DNA from: Acidobacteriaceae bacterium
GTDB taxonomy: Bacteria; Acidobacteriota; Terriglobia; Terriglobales; Acidobacteriaceae
Direction of reading: 5' to 3'
Length of the DNA stretch: 50,476 nucleotides
NCBI GenBank assembly: GCA_030040425.1
Contig: JASHTS010000286.1
Location: forward strand, 1-50,476
Shown here: piece after piece, positions 8,404 through 16,356 of the stretch
Layout of the letters: the number at the start of each line of letters is the position of its first letter
Position numbering within the stretch: position 1 is the first letter of the stretch
Notes under the pieces: model-generated
The model's input: the letters and a program-made list of their open reading frames with translations, nothing else
The model's database searches: none
What the model was told of the DNA's origin: nothing
Translations under genes and position numbers: made by a program

Positions 8404-9777
8404 CTATCGCCAGTAATAAACCCCGCCCACCATGTAATAGGGACGGTAGTAGACCGGCGGATAGCCATAAGGATAACCGTAGTACGGGCTGGCCATATAG
8501 GGCGAACCATAGGGGTAATAGCCGCGCCGGTAGAGGTTCGGCCCGCCGGGATACAATCCCTGCGCCAGCCGCGCCGCCTCCTGCTGGCTTACCGGGTTAA
8601 CTGTGACCGGAGCCTTCAAGTGGAAGGTCACCAACGCCTCGGCGGGAATCCAGATGTTCGGTCCGGGCGTAGCCGCCGTTGCCGCCGTGCCCGCTGCCGC
8701 GCCGGCGCCTGCACCGATCGCGCACCCTTCTCCGCGGCCCACCGCGCAACCAATGATCGTGCCCAGAAGCGCTCCGCCGACGGCGTTGCCCACGGTGCGG
8801 CCGGCCTTGTTGGGTCCCTTCACCTTGAATTGGTCGGTGGTCAGCGGATAGCTCTGCCCGCCCATGTCAAGCGAAGTGAGCGCGAGCGCCAGTTCCGGGC
8901 TTCCGGCCAGCTCGCCGGCCTTCTTCGTCTCCGTCACCACGCCCTGCACCGTAGCTCCGCGGGGAATGGCCAGCATGCCGTTCAGGGTCACGTCCTGAAT
9001 CACGGTGAACTGGACCGGCGTTCCATCCACAGCCTTCTTGTTATCCACCGCTTCGGCCGTGCGCAACTGCAGCAGCGTGCCGGGCAGCAGAGTCATAGGT
9101 CCCTTGGCCGGCTCATACGCGGGCTCCGGGGGCCGCTGATACCCATAGGAGGGATATTGCGGGTTTCCGTAGCCCGGATACTGCGGACGGCTCGGGGGTG
9201 GGGGATAACCCTGGTTATCCTGCGGAGGCGGATAATTGCCATAGCCCGGCGGCAGAGGAGCCGGCTGGTTCTCCGCACTCGGCGGCGGAGGAGCCTGCTC
9301 CATGGGCGGAGCCTGCTGCGCCTGATCGGGCGGAGCCGGTGCAGCATTGGGTTGCGGCTGGCTGTTGTCCGCCATCGCGTCCGTGTCCGCATCCCCCGGA
9401 GGCGCCTGCGAGCTCTGCGGATTGCCTACCGTCAGGTTGTTGTTTACCTTGGTCACGCCATTCACATGCGAGGCAATCGAGCCGGCAAGCTGTTTTGAGG
9501 CATCGCTCGATACGGTGCCGGAAAGCGTAACTTCGCTCTGGATCGTCGCCGCGGTGATCATGTCGTTCTTGAGGGCCTGCGATGCGTCCAGCGCCTGCAC
9601 CACATCCATTTCGATCTGGCCGTCGGTGCGCTGGCCCTGCGCCGCCGGCGCTGCGCCGCCGTTGTCCTGAGCCGGCGCGCCGTTATCCTGCGCCAGCGCA
9701 ATGGTTGCGCACAACAGCGTCACTGCGGCCCACGCCATCACCCTCGGGATTGTCCTCTTCGCCAAGGAACGATTCAT
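8404..9777 (-). CDS. Exported BON-domain protein with proline/tyrosine-rich linker and glycine zipper
   Basis: Composite envelope protein of 457 aa. A signal peptide ends near residue 29 (TIALA-QD). A BON-like domain follows (about 52-115): IEMDVVQALDASQALKNDMITAATIQSEVTLSG fits its alpha-beta pattern. A long Pro/Gln/Tyr-rich linker (about 120-235) has repeated YPGYGN/YPSYG-like units. A beta-rich segment (about 236-335) comes before a glycine-zipper helix (AVGGALLGTIIGCAVGRGEGCAIGAGA split by two cysteines). The C-terminus is very rich in Tyr, Pro and Gly. BON domains bind membranes or envelope polymers, and glycine zippers insert in membranes. No enzymatic residues are seen, so a structural envelope role is inferred. 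A GGAG lies 9-12 nt upstream of the ATG. Confidence 0.75.
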   Translation of the reverse strand: MNRSLAKRTIPRVMAWAAVTLLCATIALAQDNGAPAQDNGGAAPAAQGQRTDGQIEMDVVQALDASQALKNDMITAATIQSEVTLSGTVSSDASKQLAGSIASHVNGVTKVNNNLTVGNPQSSQAPPGDADTDAMADNSQPQPNAAPAPPDQAQQAPPMEQAPPPPSAENQPAPLPPGYGNYPPPQDNQGYPPPPSRPQYPGYGNPQYPSYGYQRPPEPAYEPAKGPMTLLPGTLLQLRTAEAVDNKKAVDGTPVQFTVIQDVTLNGMLAIPRGATVQGVVTETKKAGELAGSPELALALTSLDMGGQSYPLTTDQFKVKGPNKAGRTVGNAVGGALLGTIIGCAVGRGEGCAIGAGAGAAAGTAATAATPGPNIWIPAEALVTFHLKAPVTVNPVSQQEAARLAQGLYPGGPNLYRRGYYPYGSPYMASPYYGYPYGYPPVYYRPYYMVGGVYYWR

Positions 9778-9970
9778 TGCCCGTTTCTCCTCTGCCGACC
9801 AGTCATTGCCGCGCCTGCGCCCTTGGGGGGCGCTGCGCGATTGACAATTTCAGGTCTGGCCCCGGTTCAGTCTGTTAGACGTCCGGAAACCGGCCATCGT
9901 TGCAAACCCGGCTGAGGGGAAAAAGTTCCGCCTCGCTCATGCCTGAAATCCCTGGTCTCAGGGCCGTTTA

Positions 9971-9990
9971 GAGCGCCTTCACCGGCGCTC
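9971..9990 (-). terminator. Hairpin after the outer-membrane barrel gene (possible terminator)
   Basis: A perfect 7-bp stem GAGCGCC/GGCGCTC with a 6-nt loop begins 2 bp past the stop codon of the barrel gene on the minus strand. No T-run follows, so it may only protect the 3' end rather than terminate. Confidence 0.35.
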
Positions 9991-9992
9991 GT

Positions 9993-10640
9993 TCAACGGG
10001 AGAAACCCTGGGAAAAGTGGTAGGTGACGCCCACGGTGATTCCTTGCGGATCCAGCTTTGCGGCAGGGTCTTTCCCCTCCAGAGACAGGCCGGTGATGAA
10101 GAAATTCGGCCACCACTCGTACTCGTAATCGGCGCGCACCCACAGACGATGGTAGGCGTCGAACTCCGCGCCTCCGCCTGCGGTGGTCACCGTCCGCGTC
10201 TGGTGATAGTGCACGTCATGCGGAGTGAGGTAGTCGGCATTGCCGAATCCCATCAGGAACTCCCCGTAGGGGCGAACCAGAAAGAACCGGTTCCAGCGGT
10301 AGATCGCGCCGCCCGAGCCCACGTCTTCGCGCAGAAAGGGCTGGTTGGACTGGTGGCCGAAGTTCAGATCCCGTCCCTGGGCCATGAGTCCGAGGCCGCT
10401 CAGCCGGCCCGGGAACCAGGTGGGATCATAGTCCAGCCAGAGGGTGGCGCCACTCAGGCGGTCGCTGCCCTGGCTCAGGTTCTGGCTGCCAAAGGCGCTG
10501 TCATAGTTGGAAAATCCTACGCCTACGTTCAGAGGCAGTGTCTTGGCCACGCCTGCCGGTGCGACTTGCGCATAAATTGGGTAAGCAGAGAAAACAAGAA
10601 GCACTGCCAAGCTTGTCGGGGGAAACAGCTTAAAACGCAT
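9993..10640 (-). CDS. Small outer-membrane beta-barrel protein
   Basis: Predicted eight- to ten-strand outer-membrane protein of 215 aa, OmpA/OmpW-like in size. It has a signal peptide (residues 1-24, IYA-QV). Alternating polar and hydrophobic strands follow (LPLNVGVGFSNYD, GATLWLDYDP, FFLVRPYGEFLMGFG, LWVRADYEYEWWPNF), and the protein ends in ITVGVTYHFSQGFSR. Aromatic girdle residues are frequent. The ATG at 10640 has AAGGAG 8 nt upstream. The frame runs open to 10808, but that extension is arginine-rich and lacks a ribosome site. No specific function can be assigned. The leader upstream can form two adjacent hairpins. Confidence 0.75.
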   Translation of the reverse strand: MRFKLFPPTSLAVLLVFSAYPIYAQVAPAGVAKTLPLNVGVGFSNYDSAFGSQNLSQGSDRLSGATLWLDYDPTWFPGRLSGLGLMAQGRDLNFGHQSNQPFLREDVGSGGAIYRWNRFFLVRPYGEFLMGFGNADYLTPHDVHYHQTRTVTTAGGGAEFDAYHRLWVRADYEYEWWPNFFITGLSLEGKDPAAKLDPQGITVGVTYHFSQGFSR

Positions 10641-11193
10641 TCTGCGTCTCCTTAGCATTTGCAGGACACTCGCGCCGGCGGGGTTTTCCGGTTTGGTGCC
10701 AGACTGCAAGCAATGTTGCAAGGCAAAGACTCTGCGCCGTTCCCAGCCGGGAACGCCGGGTGCGAACCGGCGCTTCAGGACTGGAACAGAGCCCGATACA
10801 GGTGCCAAACAGCCTCAATTTCGAGGCCGGAAAATCAAACATTAAGCACTTCAGCCTGCTCAACTGCCAGGAGTTTGCGCTTAATTAGACGCAACTCTTG
10901 AGGAAAGAAAACGCGTCCGGCGACCTGCCGCACCGCGGAAAGGAATCCGAAAACGCAATGTCGCAGCCGATCTTTCCCATCGGCGCGGAGACGCAATGGT
11001 AATAACTGTGCACAGTATATCGGTAACCTTTACCAAAGTAGCTTCAACTTCTGTGGGATGGCCATTAGACCAATGAGTCCTGCCCATGGTTCTTGCCCGG
11101 CGGTCCACGGGGAAGACAAAAATCCCGTGAATCGAAATGCTTAGGCGGTCGTAAAAGAGAGATGGTCGGTTGTTTCTCGAGAGGCGCGCAGGC
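10641..11193. other. Intergenic region, 553 bp, no gene supported
   Basis: Two minus-strand genes flank this gap: manA, which ends at 11194, and the barrel gene, which starts at 10640. Base composition falls between about 10980 and 11110. Short open frames here (for example 10881-11108 minus) have no ribosome site or recognisable content. Two adjacent perfect hairpins lie at 10739-10754 and 10754-10772, which would be in the leader of the barrel gene if transcription starts upstream. I see no tRNA and no riboswitch I can name. Confidence 0.5.
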
Positions 11194-12174
11194 TCAACTG
11201 GCCTGATCCGGCTGGTTTGGGGTAATCCTGATCAGCTCGAGCCCGCCCAGATTATCGAGCACGAATTCGGGCGTTGCCGCCGGCACCCCGACCATCCCCC
11301 GTGCCGGCAGCTCCACCGGCTCGAATCCCGCTCCTGCGAGCCTGCCTGCGCCCGCCGCGGCAAATAGCCAGGCCAATCCGCGCCTGCTGCCGGCACCGCG
11401 CAGGCTCTCGCTCGTCCGGCTGCCGTTCACCGGGATCTTCTCCATGCGGAAGTATTCGGAGTCGAGGAGGACGGTCCGGTCCTCGAGAAGCGTGGGACTG
11501 ACCTTGCCGGCCCGTGTTTCCAGCTTCGCGGCTTCGAGCGACCGCTCGATGTGCAGCTCGCGCGGCCGTCCGTAATCGTACATGCGGTAGGTCACGTCGG
11601 CGTTCTGCTGCGTCTCGAGCAGAACCGAACCGGGCCAGATGGCATGCACCGTCCCCGCATCGACGTAGATCAGGTCGCCTTTTTCCACCGGCAGAAGATT
11701 GAGGCTGCTTTCCAGCGTGCCTGTGCGGATCTCCTCTCTCACCTGGTCGAGCGTGGCAGCGGTCTTGAGCCCCACCGCGACCTCCGCTCCCGGCTTGGCC
11801 GCCAAGGCATACCAGCACTCGGTCTTGCCCCGCGGCAGCCCATACTTGCGCGCCATGGCGTCGTCGGGGTGCACCTGCACGCTGAGCTTCTGCTCGGCAA
11901 AAAGGACCTTGATGAGCAGCGGGGATTCCGTCGCGGGGACGCCTTCGCCCAGTAGTGCTTCGTGCGCTTCCCTGAAGAGTGCGTCCAGCCGCTTGCCCGC
12001 GTGCGGCCCGGTGGCCACCAGGGAATCGTCCCCGGTGAGCCAGACTTCCCCGATCGGGTCGCCCTCGGCCACTTTGTCGAACCACGGGCGCAGATCGCTA
12101 TACCCCCAAACGCGCGCCACAAAACGCGGCTCCATGCGGAAGGGCGGAAGGGCGGGGGTGGGCAAGGCGGCCAT
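11194..12174 (-). CDS. manA: Class I mannose-6-phosphate isomerase
   Basis: Cytoplasmic zinc enzyme (326 aa) that interconverts mannose 6-phosphate and fructose 6-phosphate. It links glycolysis to GDP-mannose and polysaccharide synthesis. The short class I form is typical of many bacteria. Zinc ligands are visible as Gln100 and His102 (SVQVHPDD), Glu119 (KTECWY) and His177 (VDAGTVHAI). WGYSDLRPWF and IGEVWLTGDDS mark the N-terminal cupin part. The C-terminal cupin is shortened, as in other small ManA proteins. No clear ribosome site precedes either possible start (M1 at 12174 or M14 at 12135). Its start faces the divergent POTRA gene across 136 bp. Confidence 0.9.
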   Translation of the reverse strand: MAALPTPALPPFRMEPRFVARVWGYSDLRPWFDKVAEGDPIGEVWLTGDDSLVATGPHAGKRLDALFREAHEALLGEGVPATESPLLIKVLFAEQKLSVQVHPDDAMARKYGLPRGKTECWYALAAKPGAEVAVGLKTAATLDQVREEIRTGTLESSLNLLPVEKGDLIYVDAGTVHAIWPGSVLLETQQNADVTYRMYDYGRPRELHIERSLEAAKLETRAGKVSPTLLEDRTVLLDSEYFRMEKIPVNGSRTSESLRGAGSRRGLAWLFAAAGAGRLAGAGFEPVELPARGMVGVPAATPEFVLDNLGGLELIRITPNQPDQAS

Positions 12175-12310
12175 GGGCTCGGTGGTAACTCTCTTTCAAA
12201 TGCAACTATTCGCGGGCCTTACGGCAGCGAGCGGCGGGTCGGCGCTTACCCCACTCTACCAAGGAGGGATTGCCTGCCCCTATTCGCATCATGCTACGCT
12301 CGGCCTACTT

Positions 12311-13591
12311 ATGCGAAGACTCCACCTGGTGCTCGCTTTGGCGCTCGCAGCCTTGTCCCTGGCCGGTCCTGTTTCTGCGCAGAAATTTCTGCCCAGGTCC
12401 ATCCAGTTCAAGGGCGACCCCGAGTACACCGACCAGGAGTTGCTCGACTTTCTGGGATTGAAAAAAGGCGAAGGCCTGAGCACGGCGGAGATGAACGGCC
12501 TTGCCCAGAAACTCATCGCCAGCGGCGTCTTCGAAAACGTAGCCTACAGATTTGACGGCCAGGATCTCGTCTTCACGCTCACCGGCGATCCGACCCTTTA
12601 CCCTGTGCGCCTCGGCAATCTTCCCTTTACGCCGGGGCCTGACCTCGACGCCCGTCTGCACAAGCGCCTTCCGCTCTACCACGGCAAGGTTCCCTCCGCA
12701 GGCGATCTCCTCGACGGTGTGCGCCATGCCTTTGAGTCGATGCTGGCGAGCGAAGGCGTAAAGGCCACCGTTGCGGCCGCGCCTTACGCCGGACCGGACG
12801 GCAATAGCAGGGTTTCGGCCATGAGCTTCACCATTCCCTCGCCCACCGTGCGCCTGGGAACGATTCGCATGGAAGGCGCTTCCATGGCTCTGCTGCCGCG
12901 GTTGCACGATCTCATCCAGCTCTCGTCGAATCCGCTCTTCGATTCCGTGACCACGCTCGCCGGCCTCGAGCAGAAGTTCACGGCTTTCTATCTCGACCAG
13001 GGATTTGCCGCCGTGAAGGTGCAGGCGGTGCGCTGCGGTGCGCTGGTCACGGCCCCCGGCGCCATCCTGGTTCCGGTCAAAGTCAGCATCCACGAAGGGA
13101 AGCTCTACAAGATCAACTCCATTCATCTCCCGGCCGGTGCGCTGGTTACGCAGGCAGAGGCCGACAAGCTGGTCGCCGCTCCCGACAAGCTCACCCTGGG
13201 CCAAGCCCTCCCCGGTGTGCTCGCGCTGATCGAGACCCGCTATAAAGAGAGAGGCTACCTGGATCTGGTGGTCACGCCCCACCCCACCTACCATGACTCG
13301 ACCGGCAGCGTGGACTATTCCGTCGAGATCGACCCCGGGACGGTCTACCGCGTGGCTTATGTCAAATTCGACAACGTGAGTGACGAGCTGCGCAGCCATC
13401 TTATGCACCAGTGGCAGCTCATGCCCGGCGAACCTTTCGATCAGAACTATCTCGATTCGTTTCTCTCCAAGGCCGAGAGCCAGGATCCGTTGCTGCGCCG
13501 CTCGCTTGCCGGCGCGTTCTCCACATTTGAAACCAGCGCCAACCCCGCCACGCACGACGTGGATGTGATCGTGAAGCTGGAAAAGCCGTAG
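12311..13591 (+). CDS. Exported POTRA-repeat protein lacking a beta-barrel
   Basis: Secreted protein of 426 aa with a clear signal peptide (MRRLHLVLALALAALS, cleavage at VSA-QK near residue 24). Several POTRA-like units follow. RSIQFKGDPEYTDQELLDFLGLKKGEGLS opens the first. TVRLGTIRMEG with LHDLIQL and later LYKINSIHL with LVTQAEADKL open further ones, and the last is VYRVAYVKFDNVSDELRSHLMHQWQLMPGEPFD. POTRA domains in BamA, TamA and FtsQ bind unfolded outer-membrane proteins. Here the chain ends after the POTRAs (DVIVKLEKP), with no barrel. A periplasmic assembly or scaffold role is inferred. No Shine-Dalgarno is seen. The frame is open upstream to 11699, but the signal peptide fixes the start. 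Confidence 0.8.
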   Translation: MRRLHLVLALALAALSLAGPVSAQKFLPRSIQFKGDPEYTDQELLDFLGLKKGEGLSTAEMNGLAQKLIASGVFENVAYRFDGQDLVFTLTGDPTLYPVRLGNLPFTPGPDLDARLHKRLPLYHGKVPSAGDLLDGVRHAFESMLASEGVKATVAAAPYAGPDGNSRVSAMSFTIPSPTVRLGTIRMEGASMALLPRLHDLIQLSSNPLFDSVTTLAGLEQKFTAFYLDQGFAAVKVQAVRCGALVTAPGAILVPVKVSIHEGKLYKINSIHLPAGALVTQAEADKLVAAPDKLTLGQALPGVLALIETRYKERGYLDLVVTPHPTYHDSTGSVDYSVEIDPGTVYRVAYVKFDNVSDELRSHLMHQWQLMPGEPFDQNYLDSFLSKAESQDPLLRRSLAGAFSTFETSANPATHDVDVIVKLEKP

Positions 13592-13709
13592 CGCCGCGGT
13601 TCGAGCATTTTTCCTTCGGCGCGCCCGGATGCGCCGAGCCGCGTGATTGCGGCGCTGCACCGGCAGAGGGCGAGGCGCCCGAAGGGCGCGCTTGCCTGGA
13701 CGGCCAGGC

Positions 13710-15260
13710 CTACTCCCACTCGATGGTACCGGGCGGTTTGGAGGTCACGTCGTACACAACGCGGTTGATGCCGCGCACCTCGTTGACAATGCGGTTGGAG
13801 ATGCGCTGGAGCAGATCCGGGGGCAACTGCACCCAGTCGGCGGTCATGCCGTCTTCCGAGTGCACGGCGCGCACGCCGGCTGTATAGGCGTAGGTGCGCT
13901 GATCGCCCATGACGCCCACGCTCATTACGGGAAGAAGGACCGCAAAGCTCTGCCAGATTTTGGTGTAAAGGCCCGCGGCCTTGATCTCGCTCACCACGAT
14001 GTCGTCTGCCTCCTGCAGCAGCGCCACGCGCTCCGGGGTCACTTCGCCGAGGATGCGCACGGCCAGTCCGGGACCTGGAAACGGCTGGCGGGCGAGAATA
14101 TCTTCCGGCATGCCCAGATCACGGCCGATGCGCCGCACTTCGTCTTTGAACAGATCGCGCAGCGGCTCGATCAATTTCAATTTCATGCGCTCCGGCAGCC
14201 CGCCCACGTTGTGGTGGCTCTTGATGGTCTGGCTCGGCCCTTTGACGCTCGAAGACTCGATCACATCGGGATAAAGCGTGCCTTGCACAAGCCAGTCCAC
14301 CTTGCCGGTTTGCTGCGCAATGCGGTGCGCCTCGTCTTCAAAGACGGCGATGAACTCTGCTCCGATTTTTTTTCGTTTCTGCTCCGGATCGCTGACGCCG
14401 GCCAGTTTCTCAAGGAACCGTGCGCTCGCATTCACGGCCACGATGTTCAACCCCAGCTTGTCGCGCAGATTTTTCTGCACATTCTGGAATTCGTTCTTGC
14501 GCAGGACACCATTGTTGACGAAGATGCAGGTGAGCTGTGCGCCGATAGCCTTGTGCACCAGCATGGCTGCCACCGAGGAGTCCACCCCGCCCGAGAGGCC
14601 GCAGATGACGTGGTCCTTACCCACCCTGGCGCGAATCGAGCCGACGGTCGACTCGATGAAGTGCGCGGATGTCCAGTCGCCGCGCGCGCCGCAGATGCCG
14701 AAGACAAAATTCCCAAGCAATTGCGGGCCCAGCGGCGTGTGATGCACTTCGGGATGAAACTGCACCGCCCAGATGCGCCGCTCCGCGTTCTCAATGCCCG
14801 CGAGCGCGCTGGCGGAGACGGCGATGCGGCGAAACCCCGCGGGGAGCTCCAGCGCCTCGTCGCCGTGACTCATCCACACTTGCAGCGTAGGGGGCAGCCC
14901 GGAAAAGATCTTCGACGAGCCGTGCTCGATGGTCACTTCCGCGTGGCCGTACTCGCGCCTAGGCGCGGAGCGCACTTTGCCGCCCAGATGATGGACGATG
15001 AAGTGCAATCCGTAGCAGACACCCAAAACCGGCACGCCCAGCGCAAGCACGCGGGGATCGGCCGGCGGCGCATCGGCGTCATAGACAGACGAAGGGCCGC
15101 CGGAAAGAATGATGCCGATGGGCTGGAGCGCCCGGATCTCCTCGAGCGGAGCGGTGCAGGGAAGCACGGCGGAAAAGACGTTTTGCTCGCGGATGCGGCG
15201 CGCGATGAGCTGCGTGTACTGCGATCCAAAATCGAGGATGACGATGGTCTGGGTGTCCAC
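13710..15260 (-). CDS. guaA: GMP synthase (glutamine-hydrolysing)
   Basis: Complete 516-aa GMP synthetase that amidates XMP to GMP with glutamine and ATP. The class I glutamine amidotransferase domain has the catalytic triad Cys82 (GVCYGLH), His169 and Glu171 (QFHPEVHHT). The ATP-pyrophosphatase P-loop is SGGVDSS (223-229). The C-terminal dimerisation domain carries [18 protein letters not shown] and ends GTIEWE, as in orthologues. No guaB is adjacent. Just past its stop lies a hairpin (13694-13709, GCCTGG/CCAGGC) without a T-run. The yefM-yoeB pair is 61 bp upstream on the same strand, so read-through from that promoter is possible. Confidence 0.97.
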   Translation of the reverse strand: MDTQTIVILDFGSQYTQLIARRIREQNVFSAVLPCTAPLEEIRALQPIGIILSGGPSSVYDADAPPADPRVLALGVPVLGVCYGLHFIVHHLGGKVRSAPRREYGHAEVTIEHGSSKIFSGLPPTLQVWMSHGDEALELPAGFRRIAVSASALAGIENAERRIWAVQFHPEVHHTPLGPQLLGNFVFGICGARGDWTSAHFIESTVGSIRARVGKDHVICGLSGGVDSSVAAMLVHKAIGAQLTCIFVNNGVLRKNEFQNVQKNLRDKLGLNIVAVNASARFLEKLAGVSDPEQKRKKIGAEFIAVFEDEAHRIAQQTGKVDWLVQGTLYPDVIESSSVKGPSQTIKSHHNVGGLPERMKLKLIEPLRDLFKDEVRRIGRDLGMPEDILARQPFPGPGLAVRILGEVTPERVALLQEADDIVVSEIKAAGLYTKIWQSFAVLLPVMSVGVMGDQRTYAYTAGVRAVHSEDGMTADWVQLPPDLLQRISNRIVNEVRGINRVVYDVTSKPPGTIEWE

Positions 15261-15321
15261 AGTTCAGTGTGGCAGGGCACGGTGAGCCTGTAAAGAAAGG
15301 AAAAGTGGTCTGCAACCCGGG

Positions 15322-15597
15322 CTATTCGTAGTGGTATCGCGCTTGGATGAATTCCACGCGATCGGCGAAAATCCGGTAAACCAGCCGATGCTCGCCGGTA
15401 ATTCTTCGGCACCAGCAACCGGCAAAGTCGTGCCGGAGGGGTTCCGGTTTGCCGATTCCCTGAAAGGGATCCGCCAGGATCGCTGCCATCAAGTCGAGAA
15501 CCCGGAGGGCGGCTTTACGGTCGGTTTCAATCCAGCGCCGCAGGTCTTCTCGAAAGTGCGTCGAGATGACTGCGATTCTTGCGCCTTGCCTGGCCAT
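15322..15597 (-). CDS. yoeB: YoeB-family mRNA endoribonuclease toxin
   Basis: RelE-superfamily toxin of 91 aa that cuts mRNA at the ribosomal A site when freed from its antitoxin. Family marks are FREDLRRWIETDRKAALRVLDLM, then GIGKPEPLRHDFAGCWCRRITGEHRLVYRI and the C-terminal RYHYE, which contains the catalytic His-Tyr pair. The conserved DLSGYWSRRI-type segment reads DFAGCWCRRI here. The gene begins 6 bp after the antitoxin stop, so the two are almost certainly co-translated. It is full length and appears intact. A short N-terminal extension (MARQGARIAVIS) before the usual start of homology could be partly untranslated. Confidence 0.92.
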   Translation of the reverse strand: MARQGARIAVISTHFREDLRRWIETDRKAALRVLDLMAAILADPFQGIGKPEPLRHDFAGCWCRRITGEHRLVYRIFADRVEFIQARYHYE

Positions 15598-15603
15598 TGC
15601 GGA

Positions 15604-15891
15604 TCAGTGATTCTTTTCCACACCAACGGAACGGCGTAATTCTGCCACAGTCATCTTCTTTCCCTTACCGCGGTTCAATTCGTGAAGCGATTCGAGCAAT
15701 CTCCTGGCATTCGCGGGTGATCGAAGCAGGTGTGCGGTCTCGTCCAGCCCGGCGAGCTCATCGGCAGCGATGATCGCCACGTCAGGCGCGCCGCGCCTCT
15801 TTACCACGACAACTTCGCGATCGTTTACGGCGCGATCCAGGTAGGACGCCAGATTCTCGCGGAGCGCGGTGTAGGTGGTTTCAATGGACAT
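15604..15891 (-). CDS. yefM: YefM-family antitoxin (Phd/YefM)
   Basis: Antitoxin of 95 aa that neutralises YoeB and represses the operon. The N-terminal Phd/YefM DNA-binding fold reads MSIETTYTALRENLASYLD, then NDREVVVVKRRGAPDVAIIAADELAGLDETAHLLRSP split over sheet and helix. The charged C-terminal tail is the toxin-binding part. The start at 15891 is chosen because homology begins there. The frame is open far upstream (to 17136) only as an antisense shadow of the M13 peptidase gene. An operator with two TGTACA hexamers lies 21-41 bp upstream. Confidence 0.92.
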   Translation of the reverse strand: MSIETTYTALRENLASYLDRAVNDREVVVVKRRGAPDVAIIAADELAGLDETAHLLRSPANARRLLESLHELNRGKGKKMTVAELRRSVGVEKNH

Positions 15892-15908
15892 GTGAAATCG
15901 CCTCGATA

Positions 15909-16154
15909 TCACTGTACAGGAATCCTGTACAGATTGTCGAGCTCTCGATATGGCGTCAGCCACGGAGGCTTCGCCGCCGCGGCGACCGGATCCCAGCGAT
16001 CTCTTCCGGCGGGAAGCACGCGTGGTTTGTACCGCGCGGCCTGGGCCGCCGTGAGCTGGTGCGACCAGGGCACGCGCGCTTCCGGGTTTGCTCCCGGACC
16101 CGTCGAGCGATACTCGGCGTAGCAGGCCGGCGGCACGGCGTCTCGCGTGGGCAT
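15909..16154 (-). pseudogene. Remnant of a pectinesterase C-terminus
   Basis: An 81-residue open frame whose middle matches the C-terminal end of bacterial pectinesterases (CE8). YAEYRSTGPGANPEARVPWS, then HQLTAAQAARYKP and GRDRWDP, follow the family pattern (AEY.STGPGA, R..WS.QLTA.EA..YT, G.D.WDP). The catalytic beta-helix, about 300 residues, is missing, so the piece cannot be an active esterase. A good ribosome site (AAGGAG, 9 nt spacing) precedes the ATG at 16154, so the fragment may still be translated. Its stop at 15909-15911 abuts the yefM operator, which suggests the toxin-antitoxin pair or a deletion replaced the rest. The family match is by recall and could not be searched. Confidence 0.55.
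15912..15940 (-). promoter_or_regulatory. yefM-yoeB operator and promoter region
   Basis: A 21-bp inverted repeat at 15912-15932 has 10-bp arms (CTGTACAGGA/TCCTGTACAG) around one central base. Each arm holds TGTACA (15913-15918 and 15926-15931). TGTACA is the core hexamer of the E. coli YefM operator palindromes, so this is the expected autoregulatory site. On the minus strand a TCGACA (15935-15940) resembles a -35 box, with TACAGT 18 bp further on overlapping the operator. The promoter call is weaker than the operator call. Confidence 0.75.
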
Positions 16155-16356
16155 AGGGAAATCTCCTTCTGGCGTCGCGCCCGCCGCCGGCCATCGCCGG
16201 TGCGGCGTAGGATGCTGCCCACATGTGGTAGCCTGTCTTGCGTCGTAATGGAGACCCCCGGCCCATTCCTGTCTTATCCGATCGCCAGCTGCCGGAATCC
16301 ATCCCCATCCCGTCCGGAACCCGCCCGGATGGGCAACTTCCCCATGAGGAAATTTC

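Noticed and set aside
10881-11108. 75-codon minus-strand frame in the 553-bp gap
   Set aside because: Arg-rich translation without motif or ribosome site, in a region of lower GC that looks intergenic.
11699-12310. N-terminal extension of the POTRA gene
   Set aside because: This part is antisense to manA, and a clear signal peptide begins at 12311.
13675-13709. Two small hairpins between the POTRA gene and guaA as terminators
   Set aside because: GCGCCC-GAA-GGGCGC and GCCTGG-ACGG-CCAGGC are perfect stems, but neither is followed by a T-run on either strand.
15902-15951. 8-bp direct repeats CTCGATAT flanking the yefM operator as an insertion footprint
   Set aside because: Copies at 15902-15909 and 15944-15951 are only 34 bp apart and enclose nothing but the operator, so they are not a plausible target duplication.
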